Assembly: GCF_000151315.2 (NCBI RefSeq)
Contig: NW_011887301.1
Span: forward strand, 1,266,661-1,330,660
Direction of reading: 5' to 3'
Length of the DNA: 64,000 bases
Origin: Capsaspora owczarzaki ATCC 30864
Lineage: Eukaryota > Opisthokonta > Filasterea
In this document: positions 32,458-44,574 of the stretch, piece by piece
Position numbering within the stretch: the first letter of the stretch is position 1
Layout of the letters: each line of letters opens with the position of its first letter
Notes under the pieces: generated by a model
Told to the model about the DNA's origin: nothing
What the model saw: the letters and a program-made list of their open reading frames with translations, nothing else
Database searches by the model: none
Position numbers and translations under genes: made by a program

Positions 32458-34439
32458 ATGTCGTCCTCCCCACCACCACCGCCGCTGTCGCCGCTGTCGC
32501 CGCCGCCGTCCAACACTCTCACTGATACTGCCAATAATGCTCCTGTGCCAATGACCACGGCGCCACTCGCCTCGTCTGCGGTCGTGGCTGCAAAGCGGTC
32601 GCACGAGGAGTCTGTTGCGACCGACGACGATGCTGGCAGCAACACTGCGACCACCACGTCTGCCCAGCAGGCCGATGATGACACTCGTGATGCAAAGCGC
32701 ACACGCACAGAAGGCGCAGACGAAGCCAACGCGGATGCAGCGACCGCCACCGCCTCGCCACCCGGTTCGCCAGGATCGCCGGGATCGCCTGCCGCTCGCC
32801 TCAAGCGCACCCGCAAGCAGGAGGCCGAGTTTGGCAAGCAGAAGCGCATGCAGCCGCGCGACGAGCCCAGACCCAAGGGACCCGATGGCGAGGACGACGG
32901 CGAAGGTGCCGAGGGCGTCTTTGACGAGAACGGCGTCCGCATCCCGAAGCGCAAGGTTGCCATGCTCGTGAGCTTTGTTGGAACACGGTACCGCGGCATG
33001 CAGTACAATGGCGACGTTCCGACCATCGAGGGCGAGCTCCTCAAGGCATTTGCCAAGTCGGGCACTGTGGCCGCATGCAACGCCGAGTGAGTTTTGTATT
33101 GGTGAAAGTGTGCGATGCTCTGAAACTCGTGCGTGGCACGAGGTCTCGACGATAGCGCGTTGGTGCAACGCAGCAGTCGCGACTGGTGGATGAGAAGAAA
33201 TGAGCGGTGTGTGCGCGTTTGTCGGCCGATTTGGACTCATGTTGCCTGCTGTGCTTTCCCTGCTGATCCCAAACCTCCTTCCCTCTTTTTGTAGCATTCA
33301 CAAAATCAACTTTCAGCGATGCGCTCGCACAGACACGGGAGTCTCGGCGATCGGCCAAGTGATTTCATTCAAAATGCTGATGGTGCCCAACCCGATCGAA
33401 CGCATCAACGAGCAGTTGCCTCATGATATCCGAGCACATGGTATTGGCACCTCGCTCATGCTCGTTGCTTTGCAATGACGTTTTGACCCAACCAACGACG
33501 TGGACGCTCGCTCACAACGTTTTCCCGACTTTTCGTTTCGTTTCGTTTCTTGTTTGTTTTGATGCCACAGGCTATGCGCGTGTCGCAGGTAGCTTCAACG
33601 CCCGGACAGCTTGCACGAGTCGTGTGTATTCCTACACTTTGCCAACGTTTGCATTTGCTCCATACAAGAGCATGACTTGGGACTACCGCATCGACGCCGC
33701 GACGCTGCAAAAAGTGCGCGACACGTTCGCCAAGTACACTGGCTCGCACCGCTTCCACAACTACACCATCAAAGTCCGCATTAACGATGCGCAGGCCATG
33801 CGTGTCATGCAATCCTGCACCGTCAACGATCCGCTGCTGACACCCATCGATCGCGAGTGGCTCGCCGCGAATCCAGAGCCCGTCTCGGCCGACCAGCCCG
33901 CTCCGGAGGGCTGCCCAGACCATCTCACGCATCTCGAGATGGTCACAATGGTCATTGAAGGGCAGAGCTTCATGTACAACCAAATCCGCAAAATGGTCGG
34001 CATGGTGATTGCCATTGTGCGTGGTCAGAGCGAGACCTTCTCCATTCCAAACTCGTTTACGCTGCCGCAAATGGCTGTTCCGCGCGCGCCTGGGCTTGGC
34101 TTGGCACTCGAGCGCGTCAAGTTCCGCGATTACGAGCGCAAGTTTGGCAAGTCTGATGGGCACGGCTCTGTTCATTTCGACAGCGCAAATGCCGCGCTGG
34201 CCCAATTCAAGTTTGACCTGGTGGATCGCGAAGTGGTTTTGAAGGAAGCGCGTGAGGGTGTCATGTACCACTGGCTGGAGGAGCTGTCGCGTGTGCGCGT
34301 CGGCGTTGACAATCGACCCGAAAGCGAAGTTCCCGCCTACGTTGCTGCCCCAAGCTCGACCGAGAATGGACGCTCTGGACGCCCCGGCCTTGGTATCACT
34401 GAGAGCGCGAGCGACAACGAGCAAGAGACTGCCGAATGA
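32458..34439 (+). CDS. PUS1: tRNA pseudouridine synthase 1 (TruA family)
   Basis: Three exons (32458-33086, 33295-33440, 33571-34439; phases 2 and 1) give 547 residues. It isomerises uridine to pseudouridine in tRNA and other RNAs. Residues 1-160 are Ser/Ala/acidic with basic clusters (AAKRSHEE, RDAKRTRTE), suitable for nuclear import. The TruA fold starts at KRKVAMLVSFVGTRYRGMQY. The catalytic motif CARTDTGVSAIGQ puts the nucleophile at Asp223. SFNARTACTSRVYSYTLPTF is the second TruA hallmark, and GQSFMYNQIRKMVGMVIAIV the conserved C-terminal one. Exon joins fall between conserved motifs and restore the family sequence exactly. The start is the first ATG in frame. Complete and ordinary. Confidence 0.95.
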
Positions 34440-34826
34440 CGAACTTTTTTTGTGGGGGGGGAGCTTTCTGGGCTTTTTGTTGATGCAGTTAATGAGTTGC
34501 GTGTCGAGAAGGCACATGCAATACAACACGGTTTTGCATGTTTTTCTTGTTTTATTTTGATCAAGGTTGATGAAGAATGGTGCATTTTGTGTTTTTCCAT
34601 CGTGAGTGACATTACGGTCAAGGAAATCTCGTTCAAGACACACTGCTACCAATCACCAAAACTGCTCAGAATCAGTCATTAAAGCTCTCAATCGTACCCA
34701 GCACGAGTAAGACCGCAAATACCAGAATGTCCTACCTTTGAGGATGAACGACTCGTGTGAGTTTACCGCTCCTCTGGTCGTTACCAGCTCACTCCACCTC
34801 ACAAATCGTCACAAACAGACTCCATC
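34440..34826. other. Intergenic
   Basis: 387 nt between PUS1 and the next plus-strand gene. G-run and TTTTG sequence follow the PUS1 stop. The frame at 34757-35041 is a shadow. Nothing else was recognised. Confidence 0.55.
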
Positions 34827-36047
34827 ATGCATATCGAACTCACGCGCGCCGTGTACGTCTGGGGACGAGCTGCCGAGCTGATCAATCCGACCAATGTTCC
34901 AAATCGGGCTGCGTTCTTCTCGTTCCTCCTCAACCCGCGCCCTGGCGCGCCCTGTCAAGAGATCCCCATGCATGCGCAGTCAGTCGGTCGACCAATTGGA
35001 GCTGTTTCTGCCATGAACCCCTTCAATCGGATTTACTTTGAAGCCGATCGAGACAACCTGTCCAATCCTACCTGCGCCAACCAGCTTCGAGCCTTCTTGA
35101 AAGAGTGCCATCGGCACGGAATCGCTGTCGAGTTTCTGGACGGACAGCCCAAATGGCTGAGCTCAGAGCAGTCGATTCTGGCGCCGTCAGAGCTCGTTGC
35201 GGAAGTGCTCGCATTCAACGCTGCGGCGGCCGATCCAACAGAAATGTTTGATGGTATTCATCTCGATATTGAGCCGCATTGTCTCGGCGCGGACGTGTGG
35301 CTGGCAACGCCACAGAGTCCACCCGCCGACATTGACGCCAAGCACGATCCAGCTTGGCTGCTGCTCACAAGCGCGCGGCAGAAGACGGACTTTGCCAAAC
35401 TCGGCATCCGCGACGGAAGGCGGTACAACAACCATGTCAAGCGCCGGTTGCTCGCCATTTTGATTGACGCACGCCGTCAAATGGCACAGAAGCGCTCGGC
35501 CATGACGCTGAGTGTCGATCTCGGGCCAGATTACTACTACAATGTGGGAGATTTGTGGCTCGCGCTGAATGCGAGCCTTCCCGTCATTGAGAAGCCATCA
35601 GCCGCATCTGGACAAGGACTGCTGCTCGATGCAATCACAATCATGAACTACTACGCGTCGACAGACGGGTTTCTGAATGGTGATTGCGAGCACATTGGCG
35701 GCCTGCACAACAACTTGCGATTGCTGCCGACGCCGGGATGCAACTTGGTTTTCGCGGCGGAGACCATCCAGCCACCCCGAGGTGAGATTGTTGCGCAGCG
35801 ACTGGTCGAGTACATCAAAGCTGGAGCAGGGAGTTGTGAATGGAGAGTGAGCGGGAGAGTGAGGTAAATTGCATCACTCACGCAACGCGAACCATGCACA
35901 GCTCCAGAGGAATGCACGTTCTGGAACAAGGGCTTTGCCGCCTTGGCACAAACCTTGGACGCAGCTGTGGCTGCTGGGTATGCGGCCGAGCGCTTTGCTG
36001 GTGTGGCAGTGCATCACTACGACTCGTTCGTTCTGCTCAAACCTTGA
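34827..36047 (+). CDS. TIM-barrel-like protein, possible glycoside hydrolase; family not recognised
   Basis: Two exons (34827 to about 35832 or 35835, then 35902-36047) give about 383 residues. The donor is weak (GTTGTG or GTGAAT, both phase 1) but the second exon (PEECTFWNKGFAALAQTLDA ... HHYDSF) continues the protein well. Alternating strand/helix order, FDGIHLDIEPH near residue 145, AMTLSVDLGPDYYYNVGD, and AITIMNYYAS near 275 recall GH18-like barrels, where a D-x-E acid pair sits at the end of strand 4 and an MxY motif on strand 6. No signal peptide or membrane segment is visible, so it is probably cytosolic. Substrate unknown. The enzyme-class suggestion is inference from motif placement only. 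Confidence 0.68.
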
Positions 36048-36308
36048 ACGACCTGTGCAGTGTGCAGTGTGCAGTGTGCAGAATGCTTGTTTTGTTGTGT
36101 CGCAGTGTAACTGGCGTTGGCGGTAGTGTTGCTTGTTTGGCTGTTCCGTTCATGCTGTCCTGTACGTGTTTGGCTGTGGGAGTAGTGCTGAAATTGGCCA
36201 AATCCAAATTCGACTCGTTCACTCTTTTCCTTTTAGTTGTTCTCGTTCTGATTCTTCTTTTGCAGCTCTTTCGTATCTTCCTTCGTTGAACGCTTTCTTT
36301 CTTTCCAA

Positions 36309-39073
36309 ATGACTCACATCACAGCTGACGAGCAGACGACGACGACGACGACGACGACTTGCGACGCGGTGGCAGCTGCACCTCCTGCGGCCGTTCGCGA
36401 GGCTGACGCTGCTGCCGCTGATGCTGCTCGTGTCGCCACTGAGACCACCTCTGGCGTTCCCACCACGCTCGACACCATGGATACTGCTGCTTCTTATGTT
36501 TCTGATGTCACCTCCGAAGCTCCCTCCTCGCTCGAGACGGACAGCGAGTTTGGCGAGAGTCTCGCGTCGTCGTCGCTCCTCTACTCTGAGCGCGACGCGT
36601 CGTCCGCCTCGTACGCAGTGACGCTGCACCTGGCACGCGCAAGCTTCCGCCCTGGCGAGGCCCTGCGCGTCGGCGTGGAGTTCCAGCGCACCAGCGACGT
36701 CCGCGACTGGGCGGCTCAGGACGCGCAGCAGCAGCAGCGAGGCGGTTTTCCGAGCGCGATGGGCATTGGCTGCGCGATGACGCAAGCATCGCCGACCGCA
36801 CCCTCCTCGAAGACTGGCCGCGTGGTCCTCTCGTCGTAAGTTTGCTTTGCGATTCAGCACTTTATGGGTGGAGGTTGTTTTGGGTTTGTTTTTGGCAGAG
36901 AAGAGAGAGAGAAGAAAGAGAGAGAGAGAGAGAGAGAATTGGCCGTGTTTTGAGCTGTGTTGTCGGAGGGAAATCGAAAATGGAAAAAAAAAAACAAAAA
37001 AAAAAAAAACACCCGCACCCACACAGCTAAACGCGAAACACATTGAAAACACATTGAAAACACATTGAAAACACATTGTACACAATGTATAGCTAATCGA
37101 TGCTAATCTCGCATTGACATTGGATCAAACGGAACAAGAAAAAAAAAAAGAACGCAAAAAAGTCGTGGCGACGTACGGCAAGCGTTCATGCATCCCGAAG
37201 CTCACTTTGTTTTGACTCGCCGTTTCGTTTTTGCTCGAACAGATTGCCGGACAACAAGAAGATTGCCGAAAAGATCGTCCTGTGCAGCGCAGGCGACGAC
37301 ATGGGCTACGCCGACTTCCCGGAGAACAGCGTGCCGACCGTGAGCGGCTGGTGCCAACTCGAGTCTTACGGCCTGGCCTCTGCAAGCGTGCCGTGCGCCA
37401 AGGAAGTCGTCCTGTTCCTGGAGAATGGCGATCCGGATCATCTCGAGAGGATTGACAAGTTCCTGGGCGACTACCGCGGAGTTGGCGCACTCGGCGCGGG
37501 TGAGGACGACGAGGACGAGTACGTGCTGCCCGTCACGCTTGAATTGGACGCCGAGCAGCAAGCAGACTTGGTTGCCCAAGTCAAGTTGGGCGAAAGGCGT
37601 GTGAACGATGTGATTGAATGCTCCAAGAAGGTGATTGAGCAGCTGGCTTCTCGGGCCGCTGCTGCCGATGCCGCCGCCGCTACCACGCAGCAGGCTGCTG
37701 CTCAGGCTGGAGCTGACGATGTGTCTCAGCAATCCGTGGAACGTCTCCAGGCCGAGAACCTTGCGCTGAAGCGTGCCAATCAGGTGCTGGTCCAGCAAGT
37801 CAGCCTCGAAAGCGACGCCATCAAGAATGCAGTGACGCTCAAGCACGAGAACGATGTGCTCACCGAGAGGCTTGCTCAGTTTGCAATTTTGCAACAGGCT
37901 CACGACGACATTCAGCTGCGCAATCTGTTGCTCCAGCAGGAAGTCCGGCGCTACGAGTTGTCCCATGAAGACCTCAAGTCGCGCCTTGACGACGCGGACA
38001 GGGACGTCCAGGCCATGAAGGCCAAGGTGGGGACACTGACGCAAGAGTGGCGCGCTGCGAGCGACGAACTGACCCAGTCGGAGCGTGAGACCAAGCACGC
38101 CAAGGACGAATTGACGCAGCTCAAGCTGGACGCAGCCCAGGCCAAGCAGGAGCAGCTCGACATGCTCGGCCGTCACCAGATGGAGTTGCAGCAGCTCAAG
38201 CAGGATGTGGCACAGCACAAGCAGGAAGCGGCACAGCACAAGCAGGACAACCTCGACTTACTCAGCCGTCACCAGGTGGCATTGACCAAGTCGGAGCGCG
38301 AGACCAAGCTGTTCAAGGACGAACTGACGCACCACAAGCAGGATGCAGCACAGGCCAAGCAAGACCGGCTCGTCATGCTCAGCCGTCACCAGGCGGAGCT
38401 GCAACAGCTCAAGCAGGATACGGCTCTGGCCAAGCAGGAGCAGCTCGACATGCTCAGCCGTCACCAGGTGGAGCTGCAGCAGGCAGTCTCTCGTCAGCAA
38501 GGCGCGGAGGCGCGCGCAGTTGCTGCTCTTGAAGGCGAGGCCGCGCTGCGTGCCACTCTCGAGAAGGAGCGCCACGAACGTGCATCGCTGCCATTGGCAA
38601 AGGAAGTCGAACTCTCCCAAACGATTGCGGAGCTGCGGAAGGATTTGGCGACTCGCGCTAACAGTGCTGCGGCGCTGGAGGCACGATGCATGGCCTTGCA
38701 GGAATCGTCCGACAAGATGGCAGGGTATGCTCGCCAGTTTGAGCAGGAGGCGACAGCGTCGCGCGCGCTGATCACGACGCTCGAAGATGACATGGGGTCT
38801 CGCCACGCCCGTATTGCCGAGCTCACAGTCCATCTGGAAGAGTCTGAACGCAAGCATCTTGTGCGCATCGAGCAGCTCGAGCAGGCCAACAGCAACCTCG
38901 AGGCGGCGCTCGCGCTAGAGCAAGCTCGCAAGTTCAGCAACCCAGACATTGAAGATATCAAGAATCTTCTTGGTACCACCAGTGCCGAAGCCGCCCAGTA
39001 CTTGCAACGTTTTAACGGCGATCTCGTCGCGACGCGCACGGCGATTGCAAGGGAGAAGTTTGGCCATTTGTGA
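36309..39073 (+). CDS. Coiled-coil protein with N-terminal beta-domain and C-terminal UBA-like motif
   Basis: Two exons (36309-36835, 37243-39073; phase 2) give 785 residues. Residues 1-100 are acidic and Ala/Thr-rich. A beta-rich region spans about 100-260 (YAVTLHLARASFRPGEALRV ... RDWAAQ ... GWCQLESYGLASASVPC). A very long coiled coil covers about 290-740 and includes four near-identical QLKQDxAxxKQ...LSRHQ segments. The end, IEDIKNLLGTTSAEAAQYLQ, then RFNGDLVATRTAIA, has the three-helix spacing of UBA/NACA-type ubiquitin-associated domains. The order beta-domain, coiled coil, ubiquitin-binding tail is that of SKICH/CALCOCO-TAX1BP1 adaptors, but the first domain match is weak. Likely a cytosolic dimeric adaptor; function unproven. 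Confidence 0.8.
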
Positions 39074-39987
39074 GGCGGCAACTGGAGTTTGCATGTACAT
39101 TTGCTGTATCTACTAGAGAGTGTTAATACAAAAACAAAACAATACAGATCGGATAGTTTTTTCAACTTTGACGGTTCAAACAAAACAAAAAATAATAATA
39201 ATAAAAAATAAAAAAACCGCAATGGAAAGCCCACGCACAGAATAAAATAGATCTAGAGTCGTTCACGTGCGGCGCAGTGAAACACAGAGCGGCAAACGTC
39301 GATTCAGGACTGCAGAACTAGTCAACGCGTTGACTTTGCTCCTGCAGTGCAACCATCGCCCCCGCCTGTTCATAGAATAAACAAACATGTTTGCATGTAT
39401 CACTTTCCGCGCAAAAGGAGGCGGCTCGGACCGCGTCTACTCGAGATGCAGTTTCGGGCTGTTCAGCCCATTTGGTTGTTCATTCTTCATTGTTTTGATT
39501 GTAAGTGAGTTGGTTTTCCAAGTTGGTTGGTTTTTTTCTTTTTTTTCCTTTTCTTCCTTGGTTCGAAGACAGTGCGACAACAGCAACTACTATTACTACT
39601 ACGACTGCTTAGCACTCAAGACCAGCGAGTATCGCGTGAAAAACGTCTGCAACTGTGAACGTGAACGGCTGAAATGATTGCTTTGCCGTTTTCGCTGTGT
39701 TGCCACGTCAGAACGCTCGCTCACTCGTTGTGTTGCAGCGCGACGCTTTCAAGCCCTGAAAACGAAATACGATCGTGGATTGGAAGTTTAGGGGTTTGTG
39801 GGAGGTTTGCGTGTCGATGGTCGGACGGCAGTGAGCGAGGGAGGGGTGGATGATGATGATGACGAGATCTCGCTCTTTGGCGGTCAGACCTGCCTCCTCG
39901 TCCTGCCTCATCATCCTGACTATACGACCTGTCCGTCTTGCTGCTTGCTTTGCGTTGGATAGAAACCCCCTCCCCCGATTCTTGAAA
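39074..39987. other. Intergenic
   Basis: 914 nt. AATAAA-like signals lie near 39240 for the upstream coiled-coil gene. The remainder has T-rich tracts and purine-rich GATGATGATG sequence just before the BAP31 start. No gene was recognised. Confidence 0.55.
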
Positions 39988-40404
39988 ATGGCTCTCGAGT
40001 GGACATTCGTCTACTACCTGCTCATCACTGAAGTGGTCATTTTTGCACTCTTGTGCATTCCGCTGCCCATTCGCTGGTAAGCTTGTGTTTGTGTCATGTT
40101 TGCCTTGTATTCCAAGGGCACGCGTGTGTGAACGTGGTCGTGCTGAGCTCGCGAAGGCCCGATTCGCCCCTGACACTGGAATTCTGTGCTGGTTCTCATT
40201 TGCATCTTTGTCTACATGCGTCACAGGCGTCAGGCCATCCTGTCTCGCATTGCCAACTCCAAGACCTTGCTCAAGCTGTGGCCATTGGCGTTGGTGGTCG
40301 TTGCCATCCTCAGCTTTTTGTTCTTTGGTATGGTTTTTTGTTTTCATTTTGGTCGTCTCTTGCCCGCTCACTCCTCACTCCGCGTGCGTGGTGTGGGTCT
40401 AACC

Positions 40405-40452
<48 letters not shown>

Positions 40453-41421
40453 CTAACCGTATGCGTGTGTGTGTGTGCGTGACTATTGCTGCTCTGGGTC
40501 AACACAGCCGCTTTGACCGAGGCTCGTGCCACCCACCGCGAGCACGAAGAGCACAAGCGCCACAACGGCTACCACCACAGCGGCGACATGCAGACTGAAA
40601 TTCGCATGTTCCGCGCGCAGCGCAACATGTACATTACCGGCTTTGCTCTGTTCCTCCTTGTGTACGTACTTTTGCTCCTGATTTGGCGCTTTTTCGTTTG
40701 TGTTTTTCTGATTGTTGTGTGAATTCTCGTCTGTCCAAATCCCGCAGTGTCTTGAACCGCTTCTACTCGCTCATCACCGAACTTGTTCGTGCGGATGTTC
40801 TCGCCAGTCAAGCGCGCAACCAGTCCGAGGTAGGTGGACTTTTTTGTGCATCGCCATCTTGCTTCAAGATTGGGGTGGCCGCGGGATTAACTCTGGGTGT
40901 TGTTTTTGTCGTGTCTTGCCGCAGACGACTGTCAAGGCCCTTGGCGACGCTGACAAACTCAAGAAGGAGAATGAGACTTTGACTCAGAAGCTCAAGGAAA
41001 GCGAAGAAGGTGAGCAAGATCTCGTTTTTTCGCTCTCCCTGTCCCCTCCCACCTTCCCTCCGTCTCGCTTTCTGTTGTTTCTTTGGTTGGAATTCCAGTA
41101 GCAGTAGCTTGGCGTCTTGCTGCTGCGTCCATCTGGTGCCTCACTTTTGGTTGAATTCTTCCATTGAAACGACCCACAGCCAAGAGGAAAGCCCTTGTCA
41201 ACGTTGACAACCTTGTCGAACAAGCCAAGCGCAACCAAGCGGCGTTGGATCGTCACTTTGAGGAGCGCCAGCAGGAGGTACAGATCTATAATGATGCATC
41301 GGATTTCTTTGAGCCGTTCGCCAACCTGATCTTATGATTTTTGTTGTGGGTCTGATTTTTGGTTTGTGTGGTCATCTAGGCGCAGAGCTCCGCACCCGCT
41401 GAGCGCAAGAAGGACAAGTAA
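39988..41421 (+). CDS. BCAP31: B-cell receptor-associated protein 31-like ER protein
   Basis: Seven small exons (39988-40076, 40227-40327, 40508-40661, 40748-40829, 40925-41009, 41180-41277, 41380-41421) give 216 residues with all phases closing. BAP29/31 proteins are three-pass ER membrane cargo receptors that retain or export membrane proteins. Visible: MALEWTFVYYLLITEVVIFA (TM1), LWPLALVVVAILSFLFF (TM2), the His/Glu-rich loop THREHEEHKRH, MYITGFALFLLVVLNRFYSL (TM3), a cytosolic coiled coil, and a perfect dilysine ER-retrieval signal at the C-terminus (KKDK). Length matches the family, slightly shorter than the human protein. Intron 2 holds two GT microsatellites. Confidence 0.95.
40409..40480. 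repeat. Duplicated (GT)n microsatellite in BCAP31 intron 2
   Basis: A GGTCTAACCGTATG unit followed by GT repeats occurs twice (from about 40396 and 40449), so the microsatellite and its leader were duplicated together. Confidence 0.85.
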
Positions 41422-42318
41422 AACAATGTTTGCCTGATTGTTGTCGCACAGTCAAGCACCACTTTTTGGAATGGCTGTGGCTGCTTGTGCCTTTAAAAAA
41501 AGTCGCACCTGAGATCGGGAATGAAATTGCGCATATTCTCTGATCTGATTTGTTTCTTGCAGAGTGAAACGTTGAGGTTGTGAGTTGTGCGAATCGCTCT
41601 GCTGTGAAATGGCCGCGCGGATGAGCAGAAGAGGCGATCGTCTTGAAATTGAAAGGCAAAACCATCGCTCAGCTCCATGTGCTGCGCTGTTGGAGTTGTC
41701 GAGCAATGCCAGCCTGTTCAGTGCCTGCATGTCAATTCGAAAAAGTCGTGAAACAAGTGAGTTGAACGTCAAATTGCACGCCACCAGCATGCCGTTGGAC
41801 TGCAAACCCAACTTGCACGCGCGGCTCTCTCCCTCTCTGACGGCAGAAAGTGATGCTTTGTATTGATGTTATGTAAAGCGGACGAGGAAGGAGCTACGAG
41901 CCGGGCCGGGGTGCTCGCAGACGGTCGAAACACATTCGCAACAAATTCATCGCGCACCTTGTTTTGCGTCCCTTTCCCCCCCCCCTTCCCTATTGCCGAC
42001 AACGACCTGCATCCAAAAGCAAAGGCAGCAACCACCAACCCATGGACTCAAAATCGGTGGCCAACTGCGGCCAGAACAGCAGAAGCGTCAACCCGAGCTT
42101 TGGCGCCAAAACGAACTTGTTTCAACTTGCAACTGGCGTTCAACATCTTCCCGCCAAAAGTTTGCCCTTGCGCTTTAAAAGGCCCTCCTATTTGGGAACA
42201 ATTTCGCTCACTCTTCCTTCACAAAACACAAAAACCCCATTTTGTGATTTTTTTCACTCGCACACGCCAACCACCAGTTGCCCCTCGCTCTCTCGACTCC
42301 CCCACCAACACAACCACC
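41422..42318. other. Intergenic
   Basis: 897 nt between BCAP31 and the DEK-C-like gene. Several open frames on both strands show no protein-like pattern. Nothing recognised. Confidence 0.5.
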
Positions 42319-44391
42319 ATGACCACTGCCGTCCTCCCTCCCATGTCGGAAATCACGCCGTTGCTCAAAGACGTCGTCGACAACGCTGATTCAAGGTGAG
42401 CGCAGCGCAATTTGTTTCACTTTTGCTGATTTTTTGTTACTTTCTTGCAAGCAACTAAAATGTTTCGTTTTGGATTTTTGTTTTTTCTGAAACAATTTTT
42501 TGTTGGACTTCGTTTGCTTGCTGCAGCCAAGTCACTGTGGCGGACGTCCTCCGTGCTGTGGAGAACAAGATGTCTCTCGCCGAGGGTACCTTCAAGGAAG
42601 ATCCCGAGATGAACGAGCAGCTGTGCGCGTACATTGACTCGTTGCTGGTGAGTGAAGCAAAAAAACACACAGAAGAAAAAAAAAGTGTTTCGCGCCATTT
42701 TTTCGCCTTTTGTTTTGTGTTTTTTTTTTTTTTTTTTTTTTTTGGTTTTTGGCTCACCTCTCCTTTGTCATGTTCACTAGGGCGCACATACCAACCCGGA
42801 CTCGCCCATCGACAAGACCATCCATGGCATGGACTCGCCCGCTTCGGACGGCGAGAACGACGACCAGGCGGCCAACAAGACGGCCGACACACCCGACTCT
42901 GGCTGCTCGACTCCCATGCAAATGGACCCTGCTGCGGAAAAGCCAGCTGCGACCAAGGCATCGGCCAAGAAGGCAGCCGGCAACAAGACTCCGAGCAAGG
43001 GACAGGCGGACGCACCCACGACCACCGAGTGGGACGAGGCGGAGGAGGCCACGACGGTCGAGCACCTGAAAAAGTGCGTCAAGCTGACTGGCTCGCGCAA
43101 GACGTTTGCCAAGGAGCTGGCTGGCAAGACCCCCGAGGAGCAGTGCGAGGTGCTGGCCAACGCGCTGACGGAAATGGGCGTTGCCAGCCCCATCACGCTT
43201 GCGCGCTGCACGGAATTCAAGACTGCCCAAGCGGCTGCCAAGGCAGCGTCTGCTGCGACGTCCAGTGCTGATGAGAGCGAGTCGGCCGAGACGATCGCCG
43301 CCGCTGCTGCTGCCAAGCGTGCTGCCGCCCAGATTGCCAGCATTGACGTGGATGCCAGCAACATTCTGACCGAGGCCTCTGGCGGTCGTGCGCGTCGTGC
43401 AACTGCGCAGCGCACACTCGAGCTCATGCGCAAGGTGTCGGAGAGCGCCCAAGCCAAGATCGAAGGCAGCGATGACGAGGAAGACGGCAACGCGGGCGAG
43501 GACGACGACGACGATGCCAACGAAGAGGACGACGATGACGATGATGCTGCTGAAGAAGAGGAGGACGAAGACGACGACGAGGAGGAGGACGAGGACGACG
43601 TTGCTGACGAAGAGGAGGAGGAGGACGACGAGCCGACTCGCAAAAAGTCCAAGTCGGCCAAGAAGCAGCCTTCCTCGTCGCCTGCCAAGAAGCCTGCCGC
43701 CGCTACGAGCAAGTCTCCCAGCAGCAGCGCCAAGAAGAGCCCTGCTGCCAAGTCTCCTGCCGGTGCTCCCAAGGCTGCCTCGCCCGCTTCGAAGGCTACG
43801 ACTGCCGCCAGCAAGGCCAAGTCCCCAGCGAAGGCGCCTGCGACTGCTGCTGCGAAGGCCAAGAAGGCGACCACCGACGACATGGAGGTGGACGATGACG
43901 ATTCCGCTGCGAGCTCCAAGAACAAGAAACAGGCAACCTCTGACGAAGAGGGCGACACTGCTGAAGCGGACAACGCTGGCGAGGACGAGGAAGCCGACGA
44001 GGAAGCGCCCAAGAAGAAGGCTGCTGCTCCAAAGAAGGTGGCTCCGGCTACGAAGAAGCCTGCCGCCAGCCCCGCCGCAACTACCACCGCCAAGCCTGCC
44101 ATCGGAGGAGGAGGCATCAAGCCGCAGATTGGCACTCCGCGCAAGGGACTTGGAGCTGGTCGTCCACTTGGCGCACGCGCAGGCTTCACGCCTCCGTCGC
44201 GCGTGGCGCCTGCAGCAACTCCCACAAACACCCCGACCAAGGGCGTGAAGCGTGCCGCAAAGTCTGGGGACAACCAAGAGGACGATGAGGAGGAAGGCTC
44301 TCCTTCCAAAAAGTCGCGTTGCTCGGACGACGACGAGGACGACGAGGGCAACGAGCGCCGTCGCCGTGATGCAGAGTACGAAGATTGCTAG
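42319..44391 (+). CDS. Acidic nuclear protein with N-terminal DEK-C-like domain
   Basis: Three exons (42319-42395, 42527-42647, 42781-44391; phases 2 and 0) give 602 residues. Residues about 9-65 (SEITPLLKDVVDNADSSQVT, VADVLRAVENKM, NEQLCAYIDSLL) fit the three-helix DEK C-terminal fold, which binds DNA or protein in chromatin factors. A second small helical segment lies around 140-190 (TVEHLKKCVKLTGSRKTFAK; EEQCEVLANALTEMG). Then come a poly-Asp/Glu region (about 290-345), a Lys/Ala/Ser/Pro-rich histone-H1-like region (SPAKKPAAATSKSP), a Gly/Arg patch near 500 and an acidic tail. Charge blocks suggest a histone- or nucleic-acid-binding nuclear protein. Large antisense frames over this gene are codon-bias shadows. 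Confidence 0.85.
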
Positions 44392-44574
44392 CTTGCTTTG
44401 TGTGTTGTTGAGTCGATGATGTGATGGTGGTGGTGTAGTTACAGTTGATGATGTCGGAAATGTTGTGAGTCGATTGAAATTTTGTTTGTTTCTGCATGTA
44501 CATGAACTTTGGACCTTTTGATAAACAAAAACAAAAACGTTCTGATGAGGACGACTATTGGCAATTCACACAAT

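Noticed and set aside
42754-44351. Minus-strand ORFs of 507 and 524 codons
   Set aside because: Antisense of the acidic/Lys-rich DEK-C-like gene; they consist of Ser/Leu/Val low complexity mirroring Asp/Glu and Lys codons.
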